Source of the DNA: Bacteroidales bacterium
GTDB lineage: Bacteria > Bacteroidota > Bacteroidia > Bacteroidales > UBA932
Assembly: GCA_015060335.1 (NCBI GenBank)
Contig: SUYR01000003.1
Coordinates: 61,726-125,725, forward strand
Direction of reading: 5' to 3'
DNA: 64,000 bases
Shown here: in pieces, positions 1 to 8,863 of the stretch
Layout: every line of letters begins with the position of its first letter
Position numbering within the stretch: position 1 is the stretch's first letter
Translations under genes and position numbers: made by a program
The notes under the pieces: generated by a model
Database searches by the model: none
Seen by the model: the letters and a program-made list of their open reading frames with translations, nothing else
What the model was told of the DNA's origin: nothing

Positions 1-1491
1 ACTGAAACCGTACTTGGCGTGGTTGAATACCAACCTGACGTGATAGCCTTCAGCCGTATCTGAAACCTCCAGTTTCACGCCAGATGAAAGGCGTCTTTTC
101 CATATACCCTTTCTGCCTTCATACACATATAAATCACCTGAACGGCTTGCAGAAATTCGGAAGATACCTTCCTGAAGCGATGAGTTGTCATTTCCTGTTA
201 TATCCAGAAGGAAAGTCAGGCCGTCTTCCGGAAAGAGATCACCGTCCTTGATATCCGCACGCAGCACAACGCATCCATGTTCATAGCCAACTCCGGCAGT
301 CAGATTGTCACAGGTACTTGAGCCTATGAAGAAGGTATTGTCGTTCTCAGCACCTGGGGCGATCACTCCGTTTCTGATAAGATGTCCTTTCACGACATAA
401 GGAGCCACTACCCCATCCTTGTCCGTTGAGGATACTGCAACTACAGTATTGGAATCCAGGACAAACAGCGAATTCCATTTTCCGCTCCTGTCTGCAGGCA
501 CATAGAACGGTCTGGTCCTTCTGGTAAAACCTACTGCTCCGGAATCTGATACTGCGACCTCCATACATGAGAGTTCCCATGATTCATGACGGTCTTCGGT
601 GGTCTGATAGCTCAGAAGTGTCTCTCCTCCCGGAAGCACTGCCAGATAAGGAGCTCCCATATAAATACGCTCCGGAACCGAGTCCGCCAGAGCCTTCTTC
701 CGATAAGGAGAATATCCGCCCACACGTTCTTTCCAGGGCGAATCCAAAGACGTCCGAACGGTATATGGCTTGAATTTTCCGTCTGCATCATCCTCTATAG
801 CCACAACTATTTCATCTCCCAGAAGTGCAGGGACAGGCATTCCGTCACGATGTCCCCTTCTGAATGAAACTGTAGATGCTCCACTCCAGGTCTTACCGTC
901 ATCTGCCGAAACAAGCACTGAGATTTCCTGTTCCTTAGACTTGGTATATGGTCCCTCATTTGCAAAATACAGATGAATCGTACTATCAGGAAGCTGTAGA
1001 AAGGCCGGTTCCCAGCAGCCGTTTGAAAAATCCGTACCAGCACTATACACCACATCCGGAGAAGACCATGTCACGGCATTGTCTGTGCTTCTGCATACGG
1101 CTATGGAAAACGGAAAATATGCCAGGCCTGAGGGACGGTAATTGAATGCCAGCAAGAGCGTACCTTCCTCAGTCAGGCATAATTCAGGATTTGCCGTATG
1201 TACATGATAATCCTTCCCGTCCGCCTTCCCGTGGAATCCTGAAACTACCGGCCTGGGGCTCGACCATGACATAAGATCCTCACTTGCCGACAGACATATG
1301 CTGCCACCATGCTCATAGGCTGCAAGAAATGCTCCGTCTTCCAGCCTGATCACTCTTGCATAATTTCCATGAGGAGCTATCTTCGACTCGGAGCTCCTGT
1401 CCCAAGCCACCCTCAGGCCATCGACTGACTGAGCTGGAAGGGAAAGCGCAAAAAACAGCGCAAGAAATATCAATATAACGGATCTGTACAT
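1..1491 (-). CDS. Sialidase-fold (BNR/Asp-box) secreted protein, 3' end cut by window edge
   Basis: The frame is open from an ATG at 1491 to base 1, 497 codons, with the C-terminus outside the window. It begins with a signal peptide (MYRSVILIFLALFFALSLPA). Residues from about 25 to 370 look like a six-bladed sialidase-type propeller, with an Asp-box-like SADDGKTWSG stretch and a CWEP motif of the kind seen in exo-acting sialidase and GH93 arabinanase families. After about residue 390 the sequence resembles a CBM9-like beta-sandwich. A secreted glycosidase acting with the upstream operon is likely, but the substrate cannot be read from sequence. It is separated from the GH38 gene by a terminator and a 106-bp palindromic element that ends 17 bp before the start codon. 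Confidence 0.75.
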   Translation of the reverse strand, partial: MYRSVILIFLALFFALSLPAQSVDGLRVAWDRSSESKIAPHGNYARVIRLEDGAFLAAYEHGGSICLSASEDLMSWSSPRPVVSGFHGKADGKDYHVHTANPELCLTEEGTLLLAFNYRPSGLAYFPFSIAVCRSTDNAVTWSSPDVVYSAGTDFSNGCWEPAFLQLPDSTIHLYFANEGPYTKSKEQEISVLVSADDGKTWSGASTVSFRRGHRDGMPVPALLGDEIVVAIEDDADGKFKPYTVRTSLDSPWKERVGGYSPYRKKALADSVPERIYMGAPYLAVLPGGETLLSYQTTEDRHESWELSCMEVAVSDSGAVGFTRRTRPFYVPADRSGKWNSLFVLDSNTVVAVSSTDKDGVVAPYVVKGHLIRNGVIAPGAENDNTFFIGSSTCDNLTAGVGYEHGCVVLRADIKDGDLFPEDGLTFLLDITGNDNSSLQEGIFRISASRSGDLYVYEGRKGIWKRRLSSGVKLEVSDTAEGYHVRLVFNHAKYGFS

Positions 1492-1508
1492 ATTATTTCC
1501 ATATTTCC

Positions 1509-1614
1509 CTGTCGCCCAACATCCTAACCCTCAGCGAGTTACGGATATGCGATTCCCCTCCGCAGGGGAATCGATTTTCGGTAAGGTGCTGATAGTCAGC
1601 GGGGTGGCTGACAG
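1509..1614 (-). repeat. 106-bp palindromic element, copy 1
   Basis: The element runs from CTGTC to GACAG. Its central stem is CGATTCCCCT (1550-1559), loop CCGC, AGGGGAATCG (1564-1573). The ends are symmetric about 1561.5. On the minus strand it closely matches copy 2 across both arms, including the run CTGAGGG, then AGGATGTT, and the flanking GAAATA. It lies just upstream of the sialidase-fold gene, as copy 2 lies just upstream of the GxGYxYP gene. Confidence 0.85.
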
Positions 1615-1675
1615 GACAGAAGCGGGTGGTGAAAAGTAGGGGCCGGGGCATGACTGTCATTCAGACCAGATAAGC

Positions 1676-1728
1676 AAAAAAGCCCCGAACTGCCATATCG
1701 ATTGACATGACGGCAATCCGGGACTTTT
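1676..1728 (-). terminator. Rho-independent terminator after the GH38 gene (bidirectional form)
   Basis: An imperfect 13-bp stem (1682-1694 with 1712-1724, three mismatched or wobble positions) is flanked by a six-A run on the left and four Ts on the right. On the minus strand it reads as a G+C-rich hairpin followed by TTTTTT, 39 bp downstream of the GH38 stop codon. It most likely ends the long minus-strand operon. Confidence 0.75.
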
Positions 1729-1766
1729 CAGTCAACCCCATTACAAGGTATTGATTTGAGTGATAT

Positions 1767-4700
1767 CTATTTCACTGCTGTTGCGGCGAAGATGGTCACA
1801 TGTCTGTCACCTGGAAGACGGAGCTCTGTGCAGCCCTTGTCAACAGGAACCTCTACATAATACATATATGTATAGACCATGATCTCGTTTCTCTTGCGCG
1901 AATCGTGTCTGTGTGTTCCGACAAAAGCGACGTCTCCTGTCTTGAGGAACGAGTCATAATATCCTTCCCAACCGTAGCAGCCATAGAATCCGCTGTAATA
2001 TGGGATTTCCAGGGTGACATGCTTGCCGGCATTGAACTCCGCAGTCCTGTCACCTTCTGATGAAGCCACGAGCATTGCCACTTTCTCTGTGCCCTCAGGG
2101 AGCTCTAGCACCTGACCCTTGCAGCAGAGAGCGTTCCAGTGGTCCGCTCTTCCCATGTGGAATGTCACACCATTGTATTCTATCTTCTCAGGAACGAGCT
2201 CGCCTGCAAATGAATGCCAGTCATCGTCCATATGACCGAACGAGCTGAACGCATCAGATGTGATGGCCTTCTCATTGTATGGGAGTGAAATGCTCTCGCA
2301 TTCTGCGGCCTTGATTGCAACAGACGGATCTGCAAGATGCACTCTGTATGACTTAGGCTCGAAGCCGTCTGCCTCGACATTCAGTACGTTTCCTGAGAAC
2401 GAAGCCTCACCTATCTTCTCCTCGATACCGTTCACCTCTACTGCTGAAAGGATATTCGCAGGGAATATCACCTTGCCTGAAACCGGTTTGCCAGACAGCT
2501 CATATGTCCTGACTACAATTCCTTCTCCGTTCTGAGCCTTCTTCAGAGCCTTTACACGGAGTGCGGAATTGTCTGTCGATACCATAGAGAACTGCTTGCC
2601 GAGCTTGCCCGGATGTCTGTCTGTCACAAACACAATCTTCTTCTGATTGAGTGCATCGGAGACCTCAGCTGCCTTAGCAGAAGACAGAGCGCCCTGGTGA
2701 CCTACGATTGAATATGTGAAAGTATGCTCACCTATATCCTGAGTAGCCTGGTTTGCACACCACTCGCCTGTCTCCGGAGTATGGAGGAGAGTGAGTCGCA
2801 ATGTGCTGTTGTCCGGTTTGTCCCAGCCATACTTGCAGTCATTCATGATAGTCACGCCATATGAACCGTCGTCTGCTGTGATATCTGCCCACTGATGACC
2901 ATAGGTCTCATATGCGATCGGAGTATTGTTACCTCTGCTGATGTTTGCAATTCCGAGGTCATATGTAGCCTTCTCTGCCTCGAATGAAACAGGGAATGAC
3001 ACCTTGAGCAGGGTTGCCTTCGACTTCCAGTCCACATATGTACGTACGTCGATACGGTCATCATCAGCACCGTCAGTCATAGTGTATTCCTGAACGAAAC
3101 GGGTGTCTCCATACATTCTCTCCACCTTGAGGGAAGCTCTGAGAGGGCCGTTCTCTGATACGCTTACAGACACATTATCTGATACGCAATCAGGCTTTCT
3201 GTCCATGACCTCCTTGAGTATCTCCCATGCAGGCCAGCTGTAAGACTTGTTATTGCCGAACATAGACAGGGCAAATGCCTCGCCTTTCTTTACAAGTTCC
3301 TTGTTGCAACGCTTGTCAACAAGAGATACGATGTCACCCTTCTTGTCAAGTTCCAGCCTATATACACTGTTCTCAAGGACATTTCCCTCCGCCTTCAGGG
3401 CAGTCTTGAATGCAGATGCCTTCTTCAAAGGTCTGAACTCATATACACTGACACTTACAGGTGCTGTCTCAGACTCGAAAAGCACAGTAACCACGTTGCC
3501 CTCGCGCTTAACCACCTGAGACTTCACTTTCCTGCCGCTTCCGTCATAAACAGCCACATCGCTCATTCCGAAAGGAAGAGTGAACTCAACCTCAGCAGCA
3601 GAACGGTTTACAGCAGAAACCGGATTATATACAACCACCGGTGTACCCTTTACAGCTGTGTTCAGTGCAGAAGCCACAGAAGTCACGCCTGTACGCACAA
3701 CGCTATTGAACTGGTTGAGATTGATGTACTCGTCGTTGTAAGAGAACTTGTAAGCTTCCGGGATACTTGTTCCTGTGAGGTCATCATGGAACTGATGCCA
3801 GATAAGTCTCTGCCAAGCCTCGTCGATGGTATAATGAGGATATTTCACTCCACCGAACCAGTCTGCCATGACACTTACCTCCTCGGCTGCCACAGCAAGC
3901 TGCTCATTCCTCCTGTTGAGATTCTTCATCTGCGCTACAGAAGTATAGCATCCGGTGGCATGGATATCCATAAGGAGTTCGCCATTGAATACAGGAAGTT
4001 CAGGATAGTCCCTGTATGTGTCGAACATATCGTTGATCTTCGCGAACTTCACCTGATAGTCTTTTGGATTCCTTGCTGCGCGACGGATAGACTCCACGGT
4101 AAGGATACGTGGAGAGCCGCCTCTGTCGCCGTCATATCTGGACGACTTGGTACCATAATAACGGAATACAGCATTTACAGGCGACTTGCTCAGACGATAT
4201 CTGAAGTCCTTGTCATCTGTAAAATCATAGTATTCAGGATCCCATGAATAGTCTCCACCATCCATTACAGCAAGAAGTCTGCTTCCGCCGGCTCCTTCCC
4301 ACCATCCGAAATGGAACGGAATCTTCCAGCCGCTCTCATAGAACGGCTTCGCTCTCCACTCAAGCTTCTGGGTATGGAAATATTCCACGCCGCAATGAGA
4401 TGCGATGGTAGGCAGGGTGTATCCGAAACCGAAACAGTCAGGAAGCATGATATCGTTCGCCTTCTTGCCGAACTCCCTCTTATAGAATTCCTGTCCGTAG
4501 AGGATATTTCTGATGAATGATTCAGGAGAAGGTATATTAGGATCGTTTGCGTCCCATGAGCTTCCGGCAAGATTCCATCTGCCTTCGGCAACATACTTCT
4601 TCACCCTCTTGAACTGCTCAGGATAATACTCCTTCATCCATGAATACTTCACAGCACCCTCGAAGTTGAACACATAGTCCGGATAGGTCTCGAAGAGATA

Positions 4701-4901
4701 GAAGTTCTGATACAGAGTATTAGGGATGAACTCCCCGATAGACTGTCTCACATCCCATCTCCACTGGGTGTCGAAATGTGCATTCGCCACCATATACACG
4801 GTAGGCGGATATTTCACCTTGTCTGGATTGTCCGCATGGATTGCAGACGCCGACAGAAGAGAAAACGCCAGCAAGAATAAAGATTTCTTCATAGTCATCA
4901 T
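1767..4901 (-). CDS. GH38 alpha-mannosidase, secreted
   Basis: A 1044-residue glycosidase expected to release alpha-linked mannose in the periplasm or at the cell surface. A signal peptide covers about residues 4-23. The GH38 zinc-site motif is visible as AHFDTQW (His42, Asp44), and the nucleophile motif as MLPDCFGFG (Asp155). Length fits the family, with a mannosidase barrel, three-helix bundle and long C-terminal beta region. The ATG overlaps the CotH-like gene stop in an ATGA junction, implying coupled translation; ATGs at codons 2 and 4 are alternatives. It is the last gene of the minus-strand arm before a terminator. In a locus otherwise aimed at D-arabinan, a mannosidase fits a mannose-capped substrate such as lipoarabinomannan; that is inference. 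Confidence 0.93.
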   Translation of the reverse strand: MMTMKKSLFLLAFSLLSASAIHADNPDKVKYPPTVYMVANAHFDTQWRWDVRQSIGEFIPNTLYQNFYLFETYPDYVFNFEGAVKYSWMKEYYPEQFKRVKKYVAEGRWNLAGSSWDANDPNIPSPESFIRNILYGQEFYKREFGKKANDIMLPDCFGFGYTLPTIASHCGVEYFHTQKLEWRAKPFYESGWKIPFHFGWWEGAGGSRLLAVMDGGDYSWDPEYYDFTDDKDFRYRLSKSPVNAVFRYYGTKSSRYDGDRGGSPRILTVESIRRAARNPKDYQVKFAKINDMFDTYRDYPELPVFNGELLMDIHATGCYTSVAQMKNLNRRNEQLAVAAEEVSVMADWFGGVKYPHYTIDEAWQRLIWHQFHDDLTGTSIPEAYKFSYNDEYINLNQFNSVVRTGVTSVASALNTAVKGTPVVVYNPVSAVNRSAAEVEFTLPFGMSDVAVYDGSGRKVKSQVVKREGNVVTVLFESETAPVSVSVYEFRPLKKASAFKTALKAEGNVLENSVYRLELDKKGDIVSLVDKRCNKELVKKGEAFALSMFGNNKSYSWPAWEILKEVMDRKPDCVSDNVSVSVSENGPLRASLKVERMYGDTRFVQEYTMTDGADDDRIDVRTYVDWKSKATLLKVSFPVSFEAEKATYDLGIANISRGNNTPIAYETYGHQWADITADDGSYGVTIMNDCKYGWDKPDNSTLRLTLLHTPETGEWCANQATQDIGEHTFTYSIVGHQGALSSAKAAEVSDALNQKKIVFVTDRHPGKLGKQFSMVSTDNSALRVKALKKAQNGEGIVVRTYELSGKPVSGKVIFPANILSAVEVNGIEEKIGEASFSGNVLNVEADGFEPKSYRVHLADPSVAIKAAECESISLPYNEKAITSDAFSSFGHMDDDWHSFAGELVPEKIEYNGVTFHMGRADHWNALCCKGQVLELPEGTEKVAMLVASSEGDRTAEFNAGKHVTLEIPYYSGFYGCYGWEGYYDSFLKTGDVAFVGTHRHDSRKRNEIMVYTYMYYVEVPVDKGCTELRLPGDRHVTIFAATAVK

Positions 4902-6514
4902 TTGAATATTTCTCCTTCCTTCACATTAAAGGCATTGTTCAGCCACTCGAGTCTCTTCACGTAGAATTCCTTCATATAAGCTACTTCCGAACTATATTTG
5001 CCAGTGACTACCATATTTGGCCATACATAAGTGTTCAGAATATCCCATCTTTGGAAATTGCGTTCCTGAGCATCATCTATAAGCCTTGCCTGACGGTCTA
5101 TGAAATTAGCCACGTCCTGCAGCTGCGGATAGACACGGTTCCATATTTCCTTGACCTTCGCACAGAAAGCAGGGTCCTGCGACATACGGATGTACCAGTT
5201 GGTTCCCTGATCCATGGAAGTCGTCTTTATGAACCAGCCTTCAGGACCATTTGTAGCGATGCCGCCGCTCATGGAATCCATATAATCGCAGTTTCCTATG
5301 GTAAGGTCGTAGTCCCAGAGATGATACATCTCAAGTTTCTTTCCACGCTCCTTTGTCATAAAGGAACTCTTACGCATATTTCCGTCAATATTCTTCGTCA
5401 ACTCATTGACGATAAACGCCTTGGCAAAAGACTCGGCGTCGATGTACTTCTGCCAGCCCTTTTCCGGATCCTTGAAATCACTTCCGTTGAGGGCAAGTTC
5501 AGCATCCCGGAAATAGTTGTATATGTAATCAAACTGCTCAGATGTCGGCTCTTCAGGATCACTGAACATCATCGGGATATGATTGATCGCAGACAGGAAG
5601 CATGTGGTCTCGTCCTGTCTCGACTCGATTTCAAAATAATAGTCACCTGTCAAAAGGTCGCCTGTATTGTCGGTATCTGTAACAATATCGAGATTTACCC
5701 TGTTCTTTGACACTTTCTTGTGTTCAGAGAATGTATAGCAGCCGATATAGTCATTATTGAGATACACCTCGACAGGCAGCATGGCAGGAGTCCACTTCAT
5801 TCCCACGATTTCGGATAACTTCATTGCCACAACATTTCGGAGCAAGGTCTTGTCCGCATAGTTTGCAAGAAGCACCCATTCCTTGTCTTCAGGAAGATTG
5901 AAGATGCTCACCTTACTGTCGAATTTCAGTTTATAAGGCTTCTTAGGCATATCCCAGGTAGTGTTTCCACGTCCTCTGATACCATCCTCTGTCATTTCAA
6001 GGACCAGTTCAGGAGTATCCCAGTACAAGCCGTCAGGGTCAGTGATGGTCACTGTACCTTTCACATAGTTCTTCTTGTCCTTGATCTGTTCTCCGTTGAC
6101 TGTCTTGATCTTGATGACAGGGAGATCAGGTTTTATAGGGAAGGACATCTGTACAGTGTAGATCTTCACTGTACCATCCTTCATCTTTGCCTCATATTTT
6201 AATCTATTGGCAAAATTCTGGATCGAATATCCGCTCAGCTGGAGTTTACCATCGACTGACAGATACTCGCAATCAAGCTCGAATGTAGGAACCATTCTAT
6301 AGTCATCCAGAAGTTCCGGAAACATTCCGGATATTGTGCCATCCTCTCCGATGGTACATATAACATCTTCGAGAAGCGTAGGATTATCCGCTTTCAGAAG
6401 GGAGAAACTTACAATGCCGCCGCCAGGCTCGATAAACTCCGGTTCCTTTTCACTGCAGGAAGATGCAAAAAGAAGACTTAGAGCAGTCAGAGCAAATAGA
6501 GTTATCCTTTTCAT
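4898..6514 (-). CDS. CotH-kinase-family lipoprotein
   Basis: A 538-residue protein with a lipoprotein signal (LLFASSC). After an N-terminal beta-rich region of about 140 residues comes a CotH-type domain. Family-like segments are RGNTTWDMPKKPYKLKF, VEVYLNNDYIGCYTFSEH and the metal-site-like WDYDLTIGNCDY. CotH proteins have a protein-kinase-like fold; some phosphorylate extracellular proteins, but Bacteroidales members within PULs have no settled role. It is translationally coupled to the GH38 gene (4-bp overlap). Upstream, a 100-bp gap with a strong hairpin separates it from the fimbrillin/DUF4185 protein. The family call is firm; kinase activity and target are unknown. Confidence 0.85.
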   Translation of the reverse strand: MKRITLFALTALSLLFASSCSEKEPEFIEPGGGIVSFSLLKADNPTLLEDVICTIGEDGTISGMFPELLDDYRMVPTFELDCEYLSVDGKLQLSGYSIQNFANRLKYEAKMKDGTVKIYTVQMSFPIKPDLPVIKIKTVNGEQIKDKKNYVKGTVTITDPDGLYWDTPELVLEMTEDGIRGRGNTTWDMPKKPYKLKFDSKVSIFNLPEDKEWVLLANYADKTLLRNVVAMKLSEIVGMKWTPAMLPVEVYLNNDYIGCYTFSEHKKVSKNRVNLDIVTDTDNTGDLLTGDYYFEIESRQDETTCFLSAINHIPMMFSDPEEPTSEQFDYIYNYFRDAELALNGSDFKDPEKGWQKYIDAESFAKAFIVNELTKNIDGNMRKSSFMTKERGKKLEMYHLWDYDLTIGNCDYMDSMSGGIATNGPEGWFIKTTSMDQGTNWYIRMSQDPAFCAKVKEIWNRVYPQLQDVANFIDRQARLIDDAQERNFQRWDILNTYVWPNMVVTGKYSSEVAYMKEFYVKRLEWLNNAFNVKEGEIFK

Positions 6515-6540
6515 TTTTTTAGAATTTATTTGGTTAATAA

Positions 6541-6568
6541 ATCGGTGCGGTCATAGGGCCGCACCGAT
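6541..6568 (-). promoter_or_regulatory. Intercistronic hairpin
   Basis: A perfect 10-bp stem, ATCGGTGCGG (6541-6550) with CCGCACCGAT (6559-6568) and an 8-nt loop, sits in the only gap of about 100 bp inside the minus-strand operon downstream of SusC. No T-run directly follows on the minus strand, so it looks more like an RNA-processing, stabilising or attenuating hairpin than a full terminator. Confidence 0.55.
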
Positions 6569-6614
6569 CGTATAGGATTCACTGCTGCCAGTCCGAAATA
6601 CGGCAGCGATGATA

Positions 6615-8840
6615 TTAGAGCTGACAAGCAACCAGGACGAGCTCACCGTTCTCGTTCACCTCAAGAACTGAAGGAGCATAGATACCTGCTGCGAGGTCGT
6701 CGTATGCGAGAGGCTTCTCACCTGACCATTCCTCATCAACATTGCCTGCATCACGGTAAACAAGACCTTCCTGTCTGCCGTCACGATAGATCATCATGAA
6801 TCTCTGGTACTTGGCATTCCATACGAGAGCACACTCACCTCTTGAACCGCAAACCAATCTGTTGGCATCTGCACCATCATCAGTGTATATTGTCTCGACA
6901 TTGGTCCATTCCTTACAGTTGAAGTACTCCCAGTTCTTAGGATCTGTAATGTCCTTCGCTGTAGAAACTCTTGCGAAATAGAAGTTAGAGCGGTGGAACT
7001 CATGGATGAGATGCAGATATTTTCTTCCTGCATTTGTTCCCAGCATATAGAGCATGCCGTCCTTCTCTACAAACGAAGCCGAACAGAATGTGCCGTTTCC
7101 GCTCCATTTTCCGCTGCACTGAGTCCATGTAAGACCGTCGTCCTCAGAAACGAGGAAACCTGCATGGTCAACTGTCCAGTCGTCTGCGTTGTCCGGATTC
7201 TGCCATTTCTTTGCATAGTAGTGCAGATATGTCTTGCCGTTAAGGATGAATACATCGTTAGGAACAATTGAAACTACGCCTTCTCCCGGTACGCTGATAG
7301 GAGTGAACTTACCGCGTTTCTTGAGGATACGTGAGAGTTTCACTGGCTGAGTAAGATCAGTATTCTCTGTAAGAGCCACAGCTGTGTCATAATGAACACC
7401 GTTTACAGTAAAGTCTGAAAGAATGAAGCAGAGCTGTCCCTTTGAGTTCTTCCAAGCCACTACCTTTCCAATCTCATCGATCTTGTCAAATGTAGCGTTG
7501 CTGACATCGCCGATCTTTGACTGTGTCTTAGGAGCCATTGATTTAGCTGTATATCCCTCAGGAATAAGAGAGATCTCATCATACTGAATTTTTCTATCTG
7601 GTCCGGCCCATACACCCTGTATTACGTCTGCAAGGATATCGTTCTCAGGATTTACTATATGTGAGATGTACTTCCACTCTTCTGTAGGTCCCCACATGAA
7701 ACCACTCTGCTCTCTGTTCTTTGCAGAAGGCCAGGTCTGGCAAGAGAAATAAGTATCCCCATGAGTAGTTGTAGCCCACGCACTATAAACATAGTTCTTG
7801 TTCTGTCTGAGAGCACATACCTGTACATTTCTATGCCATTCAAAAGGCTCCGGTTTGAAATCAATACTCATTGCAGGAGTTCCGTCATGTCCAGGGACAG
7901 CAGTAACGAGAGGACTCTGCACAATCCAAGGAGTCCTGTATCTGATATCCTTATCTGGGAAGTACTCAAACGATCCCTCTGATACCATATTGAAAGCACA
8001 CTCCTCAAAGCCAGCCTTCACAAGGGCAACAGATGGCACCTTTGTAGGATTAGGGTTCACAGGAGCTACCCAATTGAGGTTAGTTGTGTTTACTGTAATC
8101 TCTGTGATCTTTCCAGCCTCGAATACGATCTCCTCTGTCGATGATACAGAAGCACGGCTGTCGTCAGAAGCCACAAAATTCAGAGTGTAACCCTGAGCAA
8201 GAGTCTGAGGCAGCACAGCAAAATAGTATGTTCCTGCAATCATGTCATCTGTGATGGTAACTGTAGGATATGCACCCTCGGCAGCCTCGATGACAGGCTC
8301 CTCGAACAGACCGACCTTCACAACTCCTGAGAGAGGCTCGTTTGCATTTGACGCGAGCTCTACAGCCACAACATCAGCTGCCTCCGCAACAGAAATCTTC
8401 ACAAAACTAAGAACGTTCTTGAATTCAATGGCATCCTGTCCCTTTGCCTTATAGGCAGCCCAGATCATACTCGACTTTGCAACTCCGTCCTTCAGACCAT
8501 CCTGACTTGCAGGAACGGTCATGTTTACCTTTCCGGAGTAGCGTCCGCCTGTAGTTGCAGGATAGATAGCAACAAGTTCATCAGCATGCTTGTTGGCAAG
8601 ACCGCTGAACACTGCTGACTCACCACCTTCTGTGGTCACGAAGGCATTGACAGACTTACCGTCATAGACAGTTATCTCGTCATTCGCAGCCCAAGACCAA
8701 GACAGTCCGTCAACTGCCTCGATCGTAGCCGTCAGATCGAACTGAGCCGGTTCATTCGGCGTGATTGTCTCCTCTGGCTCGGAGCAGGCAGCAAGACCGG
8801 CAAGAGCCAAGATTGCAATAAAAAATCTTTTTGTTTTCAT
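6615..8840 (-). CDS. Lipoprotein: fimbrillin-like domain, CBM-like domain, divergent DUF4185-like propeller
   Basis: A 741-residue lipoprotein (LAGLAACSEPEE). Residues about 30-250 resemble the beta-sandwich of fimbrillin-like proteins. Residues about 270-430 look like a galactose-binding-fold CBM. Residues about 435-741 align by eye with the DUF4185 proteins of this locus (for example SEDDGLTW, then FYFARV, then DPKNWEYF). The motifs GGTDLG and LFGDxYG, present in the other two DUF4185 proteins here, are not found; the equivalent region reads CFILSDFTVNG. It may be a substrate-binding or altered-specificity member rather than a standard GH183 endo-D-arabinanase. It lies 23 bp after the DUF4185 gene at 8864, within the operon. 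Confidence 0.7.
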   Translation of the reverse strand: MKTKRFFIAILALAGLAACSEPEETITPNEPAQFDLTATIEAVDGLSWSWAANDEITVYDGKSVNAFVTTEGGESAVFSGLANKHADELVAIYPATTGGRYSGKVNMTVPASQDGLKDGVAKSSMIWAAYKAKGQDAIEFKNVLSFVKISVAEAADVVAVELASNANEPLSGVVKVGLFEEPVIEAAEGAYPTVTITDDMIAGTYYFAVLPQTLAQGYTLNFVASDDSRASVSSTEEIVFEAGKITEITVNTTNLNWVAPVNPNPTKVPSVALVKAGFEECAFNMVSEGSFEYFPDKDIRYRTPWIVQSPLVTAVPGHDGTPAMSIDFKPEPFEWHRNVQVCALRQNKNYVYSAWATTTHGDTYFSCQTWPSAKNREQSGFMWGPTEEWKYISHIVNPENDILADVIQGVWAGPDRKIQYDEISLIPEGYTAKSMAPKTQSKIGDVSNATFDKIDEIGKVVAWKNSKGQLCFILSDFTVNGVHYDTAVALTENTDLTQPVKLSRILKKRGKFTPISVPGEGVVSIVPNDVFILNGKTYLHYYAKKWQNPDNADDWTVDHAGFLVSEDDGLTWTQCSGKWSGNGTFCSASFVEKDGMLYMLGTNAGRKYLHLIHEFHRSNFYFARVSTAKDITDPKNWEYFNCKEWTNVETIYTDDGADANRLVCGSRGECALVWNAKYQRFMMIYRDGRQEGLVYRDAGNVDEEWSGEKPLAYDDLAAGIYAPSVLEVNENGELVLVACQL

Positions 8841-8863
8841 TTGTATAAAGTTTTAGTGATTTA

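Noticed and set aside
3786..4247. 153-residue frame antisense to the GH38 gene
   Set aside because: It is fully inside a clear GH38 coding region and shows no recognisable protein features.
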